A stretch of DNA of 64,000 nucleotides from Aeoliella mucimassa (GTDB lineage Bacteria > Planctomycetota > Planctomycetia > Pirellulales > Lacipirellulaceae), in assembly GCF_007748035.1 (NCBI RefSeq), contig NZ_CP036278.1:3782001-3846000 (forward strand). Reading direction: 5' to 3'. The first letter of the stretch is position 1. Every line of letters starts with the position of its first letter. Below the pieces are notes generated by a model. It did no database searches and was not told where the DNA came from. It worked only from the letters and a program-made list of their open reading frames with translations. The position numbers and the translations under genes are program-made. Of this stretch, positions 9,260 through 18,556 are shown in pieces.

Positions 9260-10546
9260 CTACGGCTGTGGCTGCGGCTCCAATTCAACATTCCAGGCAA
9301 CTGGCACCGCTGCTGCGGGTCGATTCGCTGCCGTAAATTTCCAATCCTCAGAATAGGGTGTCTCCAAAACCTCAATGTACAAGCAATCGTTTACGTCAGT
9401 GACCGTACCATAAGGCCGAGTAAACGCTCCCACCGCGATGCGATATTTGCCCGGGGGAAGAATATTTGTATCAACAGCACATTTCACCGTGCGTTCGCCG
9501 GCGTCGCTCAGATCAATCGAACTATCGCTAATCGTGTTCAACACCACCACCAGGTTTTCACGCGTATCGAACACCCGAAGGCCATAACTCAGGTTGGGCA
9601 CATACTCTCGATGATGCCAACGCGTCGTGATAGAAAACGGCTCCCCAAACAACAATACGGAGGGGGAACTGCTAGCATGCTTTTCAATCCGAGCCTCTTT
9701 GAGCACAACTCGACTATCATCGTCGGCAACCGCTTTTTCGTCGGCCTGATACGAGGTGCGATTCGCATCGTAATGCAACTCCATGTATTGCCGCACGCAC
9801 TCATCGGTGCCACCTTCCAATACCACTTGGCCTTTTGCGAGGAGCACTCCTCGATTGCAAAGCCTTTCGACAGCAGCCATGTTGTGGCTAACGAACAGCA
9901 CCGTACGACCTTGGCCTTGCGACACTTCCTGCATCTTGCCTAGGCATTTCTTCTGGAACTGCGCGTCACCGACAGCTAGCACTTCGTCGACAATCAGGAT
10001 TTCGGGCTCTAGATGCGCGGCTACTGCAAATGCCAAGCGAACGTACATGCCGCTCGAATAACGCTTGACCGGAGTATCGAGAAATCGCTCGACTTCGGCG
10101 AAGGCGACGATCTCGTCGAACTTGCGATCAATCTCGGTCTTCTTCATACCGAGAATCGAACCATTGAGGTAAATGTTCTCCCGCCCGGAGAGTTCGGGAT
10201 GAAACCCAGTACCGACCTCGAGCAACGAAGCAACCCGGCCCCGCAATACCGCTCGGCCGGTCGTCGGTTCGGTGATCCGGCTTAGCACCTTTAGCAACGT
10301 ACTCTTGCCAGCACCATTGCGACCGATAATACCGACGACATCTCCTTGATTGACTTCAAACGAGACATCCTTCAAAGCCCAGAACAGTTCGTCCTCACTA
10401 CCTCTTCCGCTAAGTCGTTGAAAACGTTTGAACGGAGCTTTAGCAGCCCCCACCAACGCTTCACGGAACGAAGGGTACTTCTCGTCTTGCTGACCAAGTC
10501 GGTAGGCTTTGCTGAGATTATCGACAGTAATAATGGGGCGGCTCAT
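9260..10546 (-). CDS. wzt: ABC transporter ATP-binding protein, Wzt type, with C-terminal glycan-binding domain
   Basis: A 428-residue protein. The ATG at 10546 is chosen because it starts MSRPIITVDNLSKAYR and forms an ATGA overlap with the upstream gene; the frame stays open 75 bases further up. Residues about 1-245 are a polysaccharide-type ATPase: GRNGAGKST (Walker A), YSSGMYVRLAFA (signature), ILIVDEVLAVGD (Walker B) and SHNM (H-loop). The remaining roughly 180 residues form a beta-rich domain like the Wzt C-terminus that recognises the finished glycan end. It likely powers export of the polymer with the Wzm-like permease encoded two genes upstream. Confidence 0.92.
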   Translation of the reverse strand: MSRPIITVDNLSKAYRLGQQDEKYPSFREALVGAAKAPFKRFQRLSGRGSEDELFWALKDVSFEVNQGDVVGIIGRNGAGKSTLLKVLSRITEPTTGRAVLRGRVASLLEVGTGFHPELSGRENIYLNGSILGMKKTEIDRKFDEIVAFAEVERFLDTPVKRYSSGMYVRLAFAVAAHLEPEILIVDEVLAVGDAQFQKKCLGKMQEVSQGQGRTVLFVSHNMAAVERLCNRGVLLAKGQVVLEGGTDECVRQYMELHYDANRTSYQADEKAVADDDSRVVLKEARIEKHASSSPSVLLFGEPFSITTRWHHREYVPNLSYGLRVFDTRENLVVVLNTISDSSIDLSDAGERTVKCAVDTNILPPGKYRIAVGAFTRPYGTVTDVNDCLYIEVLETPYSEDWKFTAANRPAAAVPVAWNVELEPQPQP

Positions 10547-11727
10547 ACCGAAATGTTCTCCTTCCACTTGCCATATGCTTCTTGCAGAAGTTTCGCTCTC
10601 TTCGCGGCTACATCGGTCCACGTGTAGTGCTTAGCTTCTTCATGTGCACTGGCAGCCATCGATTCTCTGAGTTCACTATCAGAACTGAGCCGCCGAATAG
10701 CGTCGATCCACTGTTCCTTATCATCTATGTCGATTACAAGACCATCGATTCCATCTCTGACTGCCCGGCCAGCACCAGCCTTAGACACAAGCACAGGCAA
10801 TCCATTCGCCATTGCTTCGTAAGTAACTAATGGGCCGCCTTCTTCATGAGAAGGAAAAATAAAGACATCAGCTTCGCTGAAATACTTCTTAATATCAGTG
10901 GTGTAGTTGACCCACTCCACTGAATCATCATCATGGAGCTTCTGGCGATATTTCTCGGGCAGATCTGAACTAATTTCGCCGACGAAAGTGAGTTTTGCAT
11001 TCTCTGGCTTCGCCTCGGCCCAATAATCCAACAGATACGGCACGCCCTTCCGAACACCAACACTTCCAACAAACAAGAAGTTGACAGTGTTTTTACCTCC
11101 AGATTTACTCTCGGCTTCCGCAAGAACTCGCGATGGCGAGTAGCCATAGCTAGCTTCCATTATCTTGTCTGCAGAAACACCATTTTCCAGAAGGGACTTC
11201 GTGACAAACGCACTTGGTGAGAACACTGCGTCAGCTAGCTCTAATCTGCGGTTCTCTTCTTCAATCCCATGTTTATAAATACTTGGCAAGGGCTGCGACT
11301 CTCGCTCGTAAACGGGCGCTAATATATCCGCAGCGTAGTTAATATGGGAGTTAAACAACTCTAGTACTATCATTGCACCTCGCTGTCGAACTCTCTCCAG
11401 ATAGTTAACAGTAAACCCAGCCCAGGGATAGCACACATCGTACTTCTTAACCCTTCTAGCATGCGCGCGTTCACTGAGCTCTCGCTGCTTACTATCACCT
11501 CCAAACCTATAGATGAGCTTGTTCACGAGTGGAGAATACTGCCATCTCAGATTCAGTGAACCTTGTTTTTCAAGATTTCCTTGAGGTGCTGACAATTCAA
11601 CATTCAAGTCCCGCGAATTCATATGTTGGGCAAGTTCTACACAAATGTGACTATGCGACCTACCAGTCAGATACCCAGTAAAGAGCATCCGGACATTTTT
11701 ACTCGACCTATCTTTGATGTGCGTCAT
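10543..11727 (-). CDS. Glycosyltransferase family 4
   Basis: A 394-residue GT4-type glycosyltransferase. The N-terminal half has MLFTGYLTGRSHSHICVELA; the C-terminal half opens with NFLFVGSVGVRKGVPYL near residue 218 and carries FIFPSHEEGGPLVTYEAMANG, split here as HEEGGPLVTYEAMA, the donor-binding E-x7-E motif of GT4. Its base use is visibly more AT-rich than the flanking transporter genes, which may mean separate acquisition. It lies between the two halves of the ABC exporter, so all three are likely co-transcribed. The sugar and linkage are unknown. Confidence 0.88.
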   Translation of the reverse strand: MTHIKDRSSKNVRMLFTGYLTGRSHSHICVELAQHMNSRDLNVELSAPQGNLEKQGSLNLRWQYSPLVNKLIYRFGGDSKQRELSERAHARRVKKYDVCYPWAGFTVNYLERVRQRGAMIVLELFNSHINYAADILAPVYERESQPLPSIYKHGIEEENRRLELADAVFSPSAFVTKSLLENGVSADKIMEASYGYSPSRVLAEAESKSGGKNTVNFLFVGSVGVRKGVPYLLDYWAEAKPENAKLTFVGEISSDLPEKYRQKLHDDDSVEWVNYTTDIKKYFSEADVFIFPSHEEGGPLVTYEAMANGLPVLVSKAGAGRAVRDGIDGLVIDIDDKEQWIDAIRRLSSDSELRESMAASAHEEAKHYTWTDVAAKRAKLLQEAYGKWKENISV

Positions 11728-11747
11728 TTAAGAGCTCCCAGTTCGTA

Positions 11748-12707
11748 TTAAGCAATATCAGCAAAACGTCGTTCCGTTTTGCGGAAGTAAAGCATGCCGA
11801 ACACCAGGAGCGTTACCGTCGTCAGTAACGACATCCCCAGCATTCCCCAAGGAACTTCTGTACCAAAGATCGCGCTACGAAATCCTTCGATGATTCCCGC
11901 CATCGGATTCAATGCGTAGAGCAGTCGATACTTCTCTGGAACAATGGTCGTGGGATACACCACCGGACTCAGAAACTGCCAGGCTTGCACCATAAATGGC
12001 ACTACAAACCTAAAGTCGCGATAGGTAACCGTGAGTGCCGACAACGTGTAGGCGATACCCAACGAGGCACACCACACCATCAACACCAGAAATGGCAGGA
12101 GCACAATGGTTGGCGAAATAGCCACGCCATAGATTGCCATGAGCGTGAGAAAAACACAAAACGACAGTCCCATATCCACCAACGATCCACTTACCGTAGC
12201 TGTTGGAACAAACAGCCTGGGAAAGTAAATTTTGGTGAGCAACTGTTGCTGACTCACCAGCGACATACCACCTTGGGAGATACCGGTTGAGAAAAACAAC
12301 CAAGGCATCATCCCCGCGTACACATAAACTGGGTAAGCAGCAATGAGCGACTCAGGTAGCGTATTCTTAAGTCCCGCAAAGTTACCGAAGATGATCGTAA
12401 ATACGGTAACACTGAAGATGGGAACCAGAATCGCCCAAGCCACCCCTAGGACGGTTTGTTTGTAGCGAACCTTAACATCCCGCCATACTAGGAAGAACAA
12501 CAGTTCGCGATAACGAATCAGCTCACGAAAATCGACCGGCACCCAACCACTCTTCGGTTCGATGACAAGCGGCTCACCATCGTAAGCGGCGTCGGCATCA
12601 ATCGGAGCAATCGTTGAGTCGGCTTGGCCGGACGAGCCATCCAGTTCTGGGGGACTGGACGGAGTATCTCGCAACAGCTCTGGCTCGGCAGCAAGGGAGT
12701 CAGACAT
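11748..12707 (-). CDS. wzm: ABC transporter permease, Wzm type (polysaccharide export)
   Basis: A 319-residue permease of the ABC-2 family. Residues 1-65 form an acidic, low-complexity N-terminal extension that ordinary Wzm lacks. Then come LIRYRELLFFLVWRDVKVRYKQ, shown here as RELLFFLVWRDVKVRYKQ, the typical amphipathic start, and TVLGVAWAILVP, followed by about six membrane helices and a C-terminal NPMAGIIEGFR box. It should form the membrane channel for export of the undecaprenyl-linked polysaccharide with the Wzt-type ATPase at 9260-10546. It is the first structural gene after the sigma-54-type activator, 68 bases downstream. Confidence 0.92.
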   Translation of the reverse strand: MSDSLAAEPELLRDTPSSPPELDGSSGQADSTIAPIDADAAYDGEPLVIEPKSGWVPVDFRELIRYRELLFFLVWRDVKVRYKQTVLGVAWAILVPIFSVTVFTIIFGNFAGLKNTLPESLIAAYPVYVYAGMMPWLFFSTGISQGGMSLVSQQQLLTKIYFPRLFVPTATVSGSLVDMGLSFCVFLTLMAIYGVAISPTIVLLPFLVLMVWCASLGIAYTLSALTVTYRDFRFVVPFMVQAWQFLSPVVYPTTIVPEKYRLLYALNPMAGIIEGFRSAIFGTEVPWGMLGMSLLTTVTLLVFGMLYFRKTERRFADIA

Positions 12708-12775
12708 ATATATTTGCAGGCGTAATTTTAAGGTGGGAATTAGTAAGGCGGGGCCTGTATTCGCTCAACCGCAGA

Positions 12776-14464
12776 TCACCTTGGTGATTTACGGCGTTTG
12801 CGAACATGAGGGATACCATACAACTTGATCTTGCGATACACGGTCGCCTGCCCAAGACCAAGTAACTGCGACGCGTCGACGACGTGCCCGTCAGTATGTT
12901 GAAGTGCTTCGATGATCGCGGCTCGTTCGCGTCGTTGAATCGGTGTTAACTCCGCTAACGCGATCGAAGTCTCTCGTTCACTGGCAATCGGCAATGGCTG
13001 CCCGCCGTTCGTCGCTTGCGAGTGGTAATTCCGCATCGGACTCGTCGCGCTGAGACCAAGTGGCGAGTGCACACTAGCACGGAAGCTGGGAGAGTGGAAC
13101 TCTGCCGGAATATCCATTGGCTCGACGATTTCGCCTTTGGCGAAAATGGCGATCCGTTCAATCGCATTTTCCAACTGGCGAACGTTGCCTGGCCAATCGA
13201 AGGCTTCGAGTACATCCAAGGCGTCCTGCGAAAAACCACCCACGGTACGGTTATGGTTCTCAACAGCACGCTTCAAAAACAATTCAGCAAGTTCGGCAAT
13301 ATCTTCCGGACGCTCTCGCAGCGGAGGCAAGTGAATTGGGACGACATTTAAACGGAAGAACAAATCTTGCCGCAGTCGCCCTTCATTGACGATCGATACA
13401 GGATCTCGGTTGGTTGCACCAATGATGCGAACGTTCACCGCTTCTTCTTGTTGTGAGCCAACTTTGCGCAGCTTGCCTTCCTGCAAGAAACGCAACAACT
13501 TGGGCTGGAGGGTCAGTTCCATCTCGCCAATTTCGTCGAGGAACAAAGTTCCCTTATCAGCAGCCTGACACCAACCCAACTGATTTTGCGTAGCGTGCGT
13601 AAACGAGCCTTTCAAATGGCCAAACAACAGGCTCTCAGCCAGGCCTTCGGGGATGGCCGACATATTCACTGGAATAAAAGGCGAATCATTGCGTGGGCTC
13701 AATCGGTGAATCGCTTGAGCAACAAGTTCTTTGCCGGTTCCGCTCTCGCCCCAGATCATTACCGTGGCATTCGTGCTGGCAACCTCAGCCACCTGCCGGC
13801 GTACTGCCTGCATGGCTGGGCTTGTTCCTCTTAAGAACGACCGCAGATCTATCATTTCTTGCGAGCTATCTATCTGAGATGGCCCGTCGAACGAACTGCC
13901 TCGGCGACGCCCTGACATATAGGGAGAGTTTGGCTTTGCATGCCCATTCTCGCTATTGCCATTCTTGCCATTGATCGGCGAAGAATTGAGACCACGATCA
14001 ATCCGAACGGTCGACTCACCTTCGTGAACCAGGGAGCGACTATTCGTCTTTCGGAATGTACTCACTTCCGAAAGCAAACTCTCCATATCTTTGGAGCTGA
14101 AATCGCCGTGATACACGTCGAAGGCACCCGCCTTCAACGCCTTTACCACATCGGAAACATTGTTATCCGTGGAATTCAACCACCCCGCCACGGGGACTCG
14201 TTGCTTCCAATCGGAGATCAGACTATTCGAATGGGCGTCGGTTAAAGAGAGTATCACCGCGTCGTAGTGACCTAACTCCCGACCAACAGCCTCAGCATCC
14301 CCATTAATCTTAGGAATGCTTACGCACTCACCATGCACTTCGTGCAGCAACGCCTTAAGCGACCCAGCCGCCGATTGATTATCGACAGCCAAAAGCACTC
14401 TTGGAGGACGCTCATGGACACAATTTGGGCGCGGATTCTCAGCAGTTTTTTCAATAGTAGACAT
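12776..14464 (-). CDS. Sigma-54-type transcriptional activator with degenerate receiver domain
   Basis: A 562-residue protein started at the ATG at 14464, because GGAAGAAG lies just upstream; a longer frame begins at 14491. Residues about 20-140 resemble a receiver domain but lack the clear DD pair and phospho-aspartate. A linker of about 60 residues follows, then the AAA+ domain with GESGTGKE (Walker A), GTLFLDEIGE (Walker B) and RQDLFFRLNV (arginine finger). The sigma-54 contact loop reads GSFTHA instead of the usual GAFTGA. The C-terminus is a Fis-type helix-turn-helix (DASQLLGLGQATVYRKI). It probably regulates the exopolysaccharide operon and perhaps the divergent rhamnose genes. Confidence 0.86.
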   Translation of the reverse strand: MSTIEKTAENPRPNCVHERPPRVLLAVDNQSAAGSLKALLHEVHGECVSIPKINGDAEAVGRELGHYDAVILSLTDAHSNSLISDWKQRVPVAGWLNSTDNNVSDVVKALKAGAFDVYHGDFSSKDMESLLSEVSTFRKTNSRSLVHEGESTVRIDRGLNSSPINGKNGNSENGHAKPNSPYMSGRRRGSSFDGPSQIDSSQEMIDLRSFLRGTSPAMQAVRRQVAEVASTNATVMIWGESGTGKELVAQAIHRLSPRNDSPFIPVNMSAIPEGLAESLLFGHLKGSFTHATQNQLGWCQAADKGTLFLDEIGEMELTLQPKLLRFLQEGKLRKVGSQQEEAVNVRIIGATNRDPVSIVNEGRLRQDLFFRLNVVPIHLPPLRERPEDIAELAELFLKRAVENHNRTVGGFSQDALDVLEAFDWPGNVRQLENAIERIAIFAKGEIVEPMDIPAEFHSPSFRASVHSPLGLSATSPMRNYHSQATNGGQPLPIASERETSIALAELTPIQRRERAAIIEALQHTDGHVVDASQLLGLGQATVYRKIKLYGIPHVRKRRKSPR

Positions 14465-14546
14465 GAACTCTTCTTCCTGCTCGCATAACATACGGCAATA
14501 ATAGCCGCATACAATATGAGCTGGGCCCCTAAGAAATATTCACAGG

Positions 14547-14607
14547 TGTGTTGTATGTCGGGTTGGGAACCCAACAGGTAGGTGCGAATCTTTCGCTGTA
14601 CAACACA
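14547..14607. promoter_or_regulatory. Nested inverted repeats upstream of the sigma-54-type activator
   Basis: An outer perfect 9-base inverted repeat (TGTGTTGTA at 14547-14555, TACAACACA at 14599-14607) encloses a second perfect palindrome, GTTGGG-AA-CCCAAC, at 14562-14575. Together they could form an operator for the activator itself or a structured leader in its mRNA, since they sit 83-143 bases above its ATG. No T-run follows, so it is not a simple terminator. Confidence 0.4.
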
Positions 14608-14901
14608 GAAGGAAACTCAGGATCGAAAATGACAACTGTTACATCACTCTCAAACAATACTCCCGCAATCAACTCGATGGCAAAATGCCCAGAGCGTGAG
14701 ATTCCAAGCCACGTATGCTAGGATGCATGACTCTTTCACCCCCTCTGGTGTGTGATGTCAATCGCCTGACTTATGGTAAGCCTGCTTCCATCCCCCAATG
14801 ATCATCTGTTCCGTCCCCTCCAAGGGGCTTATATCACCGAGAGAATTATCAATCCGTTATTATTGATGTGTATTCGAAAATTCACTAACAATAAGACGCA
14901 G

Positions 14902-14970
14902 TATAATCGTCAGGGAAACCTTGGCAACAAAAACTGATAGAAAAACTGTAAATTATCTCAAAGTGATAAT
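14902..14970 (+). promoter_or_regulatory. Candidate promoter -10 box and dyad before the rhamnose operon
   Basis: TATAAT occurs at 14902-14907 on the plus strand, with only a weak -35-like TTCACT about 15 bases upstream. Further down, ATTATC (14952-14957) and GATAAT (14965-14970) form a perfect 6-base inverted repeat with a 7-base spacer that could be an operator. The assignment is tentative because the -35 match is poor. Confidence 0.3.
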
Positions 14971-15119
14971 AAATAGAGAAGTTTGCGGGCAGTTTGGCGG
15001 ACTACCCTTTGTGCAGTTATGATTCGATAAGGCGTTCATTATTTGTGGTCCGCAGGTTACAGCTGGCTTTTCGCGTGCTGCAACTTTACAAGTCTATCAC
15101 ACAGATCCACTTGCCCAAC

Positions 15120-16712
15120 ATGCAAACAATTATTGTTACTGGGGGTGCCGGTTTCATCGGCTCCAATTTTGTCCGCCTGGTCCTAGAATCCACGGATTTC
15201 CAAGTTGTCGTCCTTGACAAATTGACTTACGCCGGAAACCTAGGTTCCCTCCCTTTGAGTGACTATCCAGAGCGTTTGCACTTCATACGTGGGTGTATTG
15301 GCGATGCTGGTCTGGTAGCTGATTTGCTGGAAAAATACACGCCCACTCGCGTGTACAATTTTGCCGCCGAATCGCACGTCGATCGCTCGATTGATGCTCC
15401 GGATGAGTTCATTAAAACGAATGTGCTGAAAACCGGTGTTCTGCTGAAGCAGTGCCTGAATTTTTGGGAATCGCTCGAGCCCGAAGCCAAATCGGCTTTC
15501 CGTTTCCTGCATGTGTCGACTGATGAGGTGTATGGCTCGCTCGGCCCAACTGGGCTGTTTACCGAACAAACTCAGTACCAACCGAACTCTCCCTATTCGG
15601 CATCCAAGGCAGCATCCGACCATCTGGTGCGAGCCTACCACCACACTTACGGACTGCCGACGATCATTAGTAACTGCTCCAACAATTACGGGCCTTATCA
15701 GTTTCCTGAAAAACTGATTCCCGTGATTGTGCTTAACGCCGTGGAAGGCAAGCCGCTGCCGATCTACGGCGACGGCATGAACGTGCGTGACTGGTTGTTT
15801 GTGACCGACCACTGCAAGGCCTTGCAACTTCTGGGCGAGAAAGGCCAACCGGGCGAGGTCTACAACATCGGCGGCAATGCCGAGAAAGCCAACATCGACG
15901 TTGTCAAAACCATCTGCGGTGTTGTCGACGAGCTTTGCGAAGGCCTTGCGCACTCGCCATGCGAGTCGCTTATCGAGTTTGTAAAAGACCGCCCGGGCCA
16001 CGATCGACGTTATGCGATCGATGCCTCGAAGATCTCCAACGAACTTGGCTGGACCCCTTCGGTCACGTTCGAAGAGGGTATTCGCCAAACCGTCGAATGG
16101 TACTTGGCCAACTCCACTTGGATCGAAGAAGTCACCAGCGGCGAGGGGCGCGAGCGTATCGGTCTGCGGACCAAGCAGGACGGACCAGTGGTTCATGTCC
16201 CTTGGACCACGCCGGCCGAAAAATACGTCGACGGTCCCATCGAAGGTATCGAGCCGAAATCGTTGAAGACTTTCTCCGACCATCGCGGTTGGCTGATCGA
16301 ATTGTTCCGCAACGACGAATTGCCAACTGACAATGCGCCGATCATGGCGTACGTCAGTCAGACCGAACCTGGCGTGGCGCGGGGGCCTCACGAGCACGTC
16401 GATCAGGCTGACTACTTTGCCTTTATTGGCCCTGGCGATTTCGAGCTCTGGCTGTGGGACTCCCGTCCCCACTCCCCCACGTACGGCAATCGCTCGGTCG
16501 AAGTGTATGGTGCGTCGAACCCCACCGCGGTGATCGTGCCAGCGGGTGTGGTGCACGCTTACCAGAACATCAGCGACGAACCGGGCTGGGTGTTCAACGG
16601 GCCGAACCGCTTGTACGCCGGGCCTGGCAAAACCGAGCCAGTCGACGAAATCCGCCATGAGAATCAAGAAGATTCTCCCTACCAGCTTGGCCAACCGAAG
16701 TCTAACAGCTAG
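15120..16712 (+). CDS. rfbB: dTDP-glucose 4,6-dehydratase fused to dTDP-4-dehydrorhamnose 3,5-epimerase-like domain
   Basis: A 530-residue bifunctional-looking protein. The ATG at 15120 is chosen because [14 protein letters not shown] follows at once; the frame is open further up from a TTG at 14994. Residues 1-330 are RfbB: GAGFIGS (NAD site), STDEVYG, and the catalytic pair in YSASK at Y159/K163. From about residue 375 an RfbC-like cupin follows, with [23 protein letters not shown] and [11 protein letters not shown]; the histidine in RGPH matches the catalytic histidine region. It would convert dTDP-glucose to the 4-keto-6-deoxy form and epimerise it. RfbA and RfbD follow directly, and no separate rfbC lies here, which supports real epimerase activity. 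Confidence 0.9.
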   Translation: MQTIIVTGGAGFIGSNFVRLVLESTDFQVVVLDKLTYAGNLGSLPLSDYPERLHFIRGCIGDAGLVADLLEKYTPTRVYNFAAESHVDRSIDAPDEFIKTNVLKTGVLLKQCLNFWESLEPEAKSAFRFLHVSTDEVYGSLGPTGLFTEQTQYQPNSPYSASKAASDHLVRAYHHTYGLPTIISNCSNNYGPYQFPEKLIPVIVLNAVEGKPLPIYGDGMNVRDWLFVTDHCKALQLLGEKGQPGEVYNIGGNAEKANIDVVKTICGVVDELCEGLAHSPCESLIEFVKDRPGHDRRYAIDASKISNELGWTPSVTFEEGIRQTVEWYLANSTWIEEVTSGEGRERIGLRTKQDGPVVHVPWTTPAEKYVDGPIEGIEPKSLKTFSDHRGWLIELFRNDELPTDNAPIMAYVSQTEPGVARGPHEHVDQADYFAFIGPGDFELWLWDSRPHSPTYGNRSVEVYGASNPTAVIVPAGVVHAYQNISDEPGWVFNGPNRLYAGPGKTEPVDEIRHENQEDSPYQLGQPKSNS

Positions 16713-16770
16713 CTCACAGGCTCTCGATACCTTCCACGGTTTCGCCCCCCCCCAAAAAAGGCAGCTTTCG

Positions 16771-17655
16771 ATGAGCTCTGAACGTAAAGGCATAATCCTG
16801 GCCGGCGGCGCGGGTACGCGCCTGCACCCGATGACACTCGCGGTCAGCAAGCAGCTGATGCCGGTGTACGACAAGCCGATGATCTACTACCCTCTCTCGG
16901 TGCTGATGCTGGCTGGCATCAAAGAGGTGCTCATCATCTCGACTCCGCACGACACTCCGCACTTCGAAAAACTGCTCGGCACCGGCGAGCAGTTTGGCAT
17001 CCGTGTCGAGTACGCGGTGCAACCCGAGCCAGGTGGTTTGGCTCAGGCGTTTACCATTGGGCGGGACTTCCTCGATGGCTCGCCGGCCGCACTCGTGCTG
17101 GGCGACAACATCTTTTACGGCCAAGGTTTTCAGCAACTCCTGCGTAACGCCAATGCTCAAGAGTCGGGCGCGACCGTGTTTGCGTATCAAGTGCTCGATC
17201 CTGAACGTTATGGTGTGGTGGAATTCGATGACCAAGGCAAGGCGTTGTCGATCGAGGAGAAGCCCAAGACTCCCAAGTCGAACTTCGCTGTGCCGGGCTT
17301 GTACTTTTACGACAGCCGCGTGTGCGAATACGCAGCCAACCAAAAGCCATCGGCTCGCGGCGAGCTGGAAATCACCGACCTCAACCTCACCTACTTGCAT
17401 CAAGGCGAGCTAACGGTTCAACCTTTCAGCCGTGGCTTTGCCTGGCTCGACACCGGCACGCCCGACTCGTTGTTGGACGCGGCCGAGTTCGTGGCCGTGA
17501 TCGAGCGGCGGCAAGGCCTCAAGATCGCTTGCTTGGAAGAAATTGCCTGGCGGCAAGGCTTCATCTCGCGCGAACAGCTTGCTACTCAAGTTGCCGACAT
17601 GAAGAGCACCTATGGCGAGTATCTCCGTCGTCTACTTTCCCAGAGCGAGGCCTAG
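16771..17655 (+). CDS. rfbA: Glucose-1-phosphate thymidylyltransferase
   Basis: A 294-residue enzyme, the normal RfbA length. The ATG at 16771 is used because [16 protein letters not shown] follows and because an earlier frame start would overlap the fusion gene. The nucleotide-binding signature is GGAGTRLHP at residues 12-20; [24 protein letters not shown], and [10 protein letters not shown] are further hallmarks, and [10 protein letters not shown] is near the C-terminus. It makes dTDP-glucose from dTTP and glucose-1-phosphate, the first step of dTDP-L-rhamnose synthesis in the cytoplasm. It is 58 bases after the fusion gene and 3 bases before rfbD. Confidence 0.96.
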   Translation: MSSERKGIILAGGAGTRLHPMTLAVSKQLMPVYDKPMIYYPLSVLMLAGIKEVLIISTPHDTPHFEKLLGTGEQFGIRVEYAVQPEPGGLAQAFTIGRDFLDGSPAALVLGDNIFYGQGFQQLLRNANAQESGATVFAYQVLDPERYGVVEFDDQGKALSIEEKPKTPKSNFAVPGLYFYDSRVCEYAANQKPSARGELEITDLNLTYLHQGELTVQPFSRGFAWLDTGTPDSLLDAAEFVAVIERRQGLKIACLEEIAWRQGFISREQLATQVADMKSTYGEYLRRLLSQSEA

Positions 17656-17658
17656 GCC

Positions 17659-18546
17659 GTGACCAATCCTTCCGATTCTCCTATCGACTCGCTTCCATAC
17701 CAACGCATCCTCGTGACCGGCGTGAAAGGCCAGTTGGGAACCGATCTCTCCCTTACCTTAGGAGAGAAGTGTCTGGGGTTTGATCGCGATGACTTCGATT
17801 TGACCGAACCGTCTGAGACCCGCGAGCACCTGCTTCGCGCGGCTCCCGACTTGGTGATCAACACGGCTGCCTACACGGCGGTCGACAAAGCCGAAGAAAA
17901 CGAATCGGACTGTTTCGCGGTCAACGCGGATGCGGTGGCCAACCTGGCCGAGGTGTGCGAAGAACTTGCTTGCCCTCTGGTTCAGATCAGCACCGACTAT
18001 GTTTTCGGCGGCGATAAACAGCGAAAGACTCCCTACCTCGAGGACGACACGCCCGATCCGCAAGGCGTGTACGCGAAGAGCAAACTCGCCGGCGAGCAGG
18101 CTGCTTCCACCTGGCGCGAGCACCTGATTGTGCGCACCTGTGGGCTGTACTCGGTACACCCGGATGGTCCGATTCGCGGCCGCAACTTCTGCGACACCAT
18201 GCTCTCGCTCGGGCGTAACAACACTCCTCTGCGAGTGGTCGACGACCAATGGTGCACGCCGACGTTTGTGCCGCATCTTTCGCAGATGATTTTTCAGCTG
18301 CTGGCGCGCAACGAGCGCGGTGTGTTTCATGCCACCGCTGACGGGCAGACTACCTGGTTTCAACTTGCCAAAGAACTGTTTTCCGCAGCGGGTCTCGACG
18401 TCGAGCTGACGCCGATTCCGACTTCGGAATACCCAACTCCTGCCGAGCGCCCGCAGTACAGCGTGCTGGCGAGCAGCAAGCCGCTGGAGCGACCCGACTG
18501 GCGTTTGGGTTGTCGTGAGTACGCGGCCTTGCAATCGGCCAGTTGA
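17659..18546 (+). CDS. rfbD: dTDP-4-dehydrorhamnose reductase
   Basis: A 295-residue protein that starts with GTG at 17659, three bases after the rfbA stop. RILVTGVKGQLGTDL is the NAD(P)H-binding loop, NTAAYTAVDKAE and STDYVFGG are family signatures, and the catalytic Y138/K142 lie in YAKSK. It reduces dTDP-4-keto-L-rhamnose to dTDP-L-rhamnose, closing the pathway begun by the two upstream genes. The product probably feeds the glycosyltransferases at 1-11727. The gene ends 10 bases before the oppositely oriented GH16 stop, with no room for a terminator between them. Confidence 0.95.
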   Translation: MTNPSDSPIDSLPYQRILVTGVKGQLGTDLSLTLGEKCLGFDRDDFDLTEPSETREHLLRAAPDLVINTAAYTAVDKAEENESDCFAVNADAVANLAEVCEELACPLVQISTDYVFGGDKQRKTPYLEDDTPDPQGVYAKSKLAGEQAASTWREHLIVRTCGLYSVHPDGPIRGRNFCDTMLSLGRNNTPLRVVDDQWCTPTFVPHLSQMIFQLLARNERGVFHATADGQTTWFQLAKELFSAAGLDVELTPIPTSEYPTPAERPQYSVLASSKPLERPDWRLGCREYAALQSAS

Positions 18547-18556
18547 TCGTCGTTGC

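Larger units (their letters stand above)
14465..15119. other. Divergent intergenic region, 655 bases, no gene
   Basis: This AT-rich gap separates the minus-strand activator from the plus-strand rhamnose operon and should hold both promoters. I found no open frame with protein-like content and no convincing sigma-54 -24/-12 pair on either strand by eye. It does contain nested inverted repeats near the activator and a perfect TATAAT hexamer plus a small dyad nearer the rhamnose genes, listed separately. The leader between the TATAAT and the ATG at 15120 is about 210 bases. Confidence 0.7.

Noticed and set aside
14465-15119. A sigma-54 (-24/-12) promoter for the exopolysaccharide or rhamnose genes
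   Set aside because: I looked for GG-N10-GC on both strands and found no convincing pair, so none is annotated.
15240-16874. A 544-codon open frame on the minus strand across the rhamnose genes
   Set aside because: It is antisense to clear RfbB/RfbC-like and RfbA coding sequence, has no recognisable motif, and is expected from the GC bias of the real genes.
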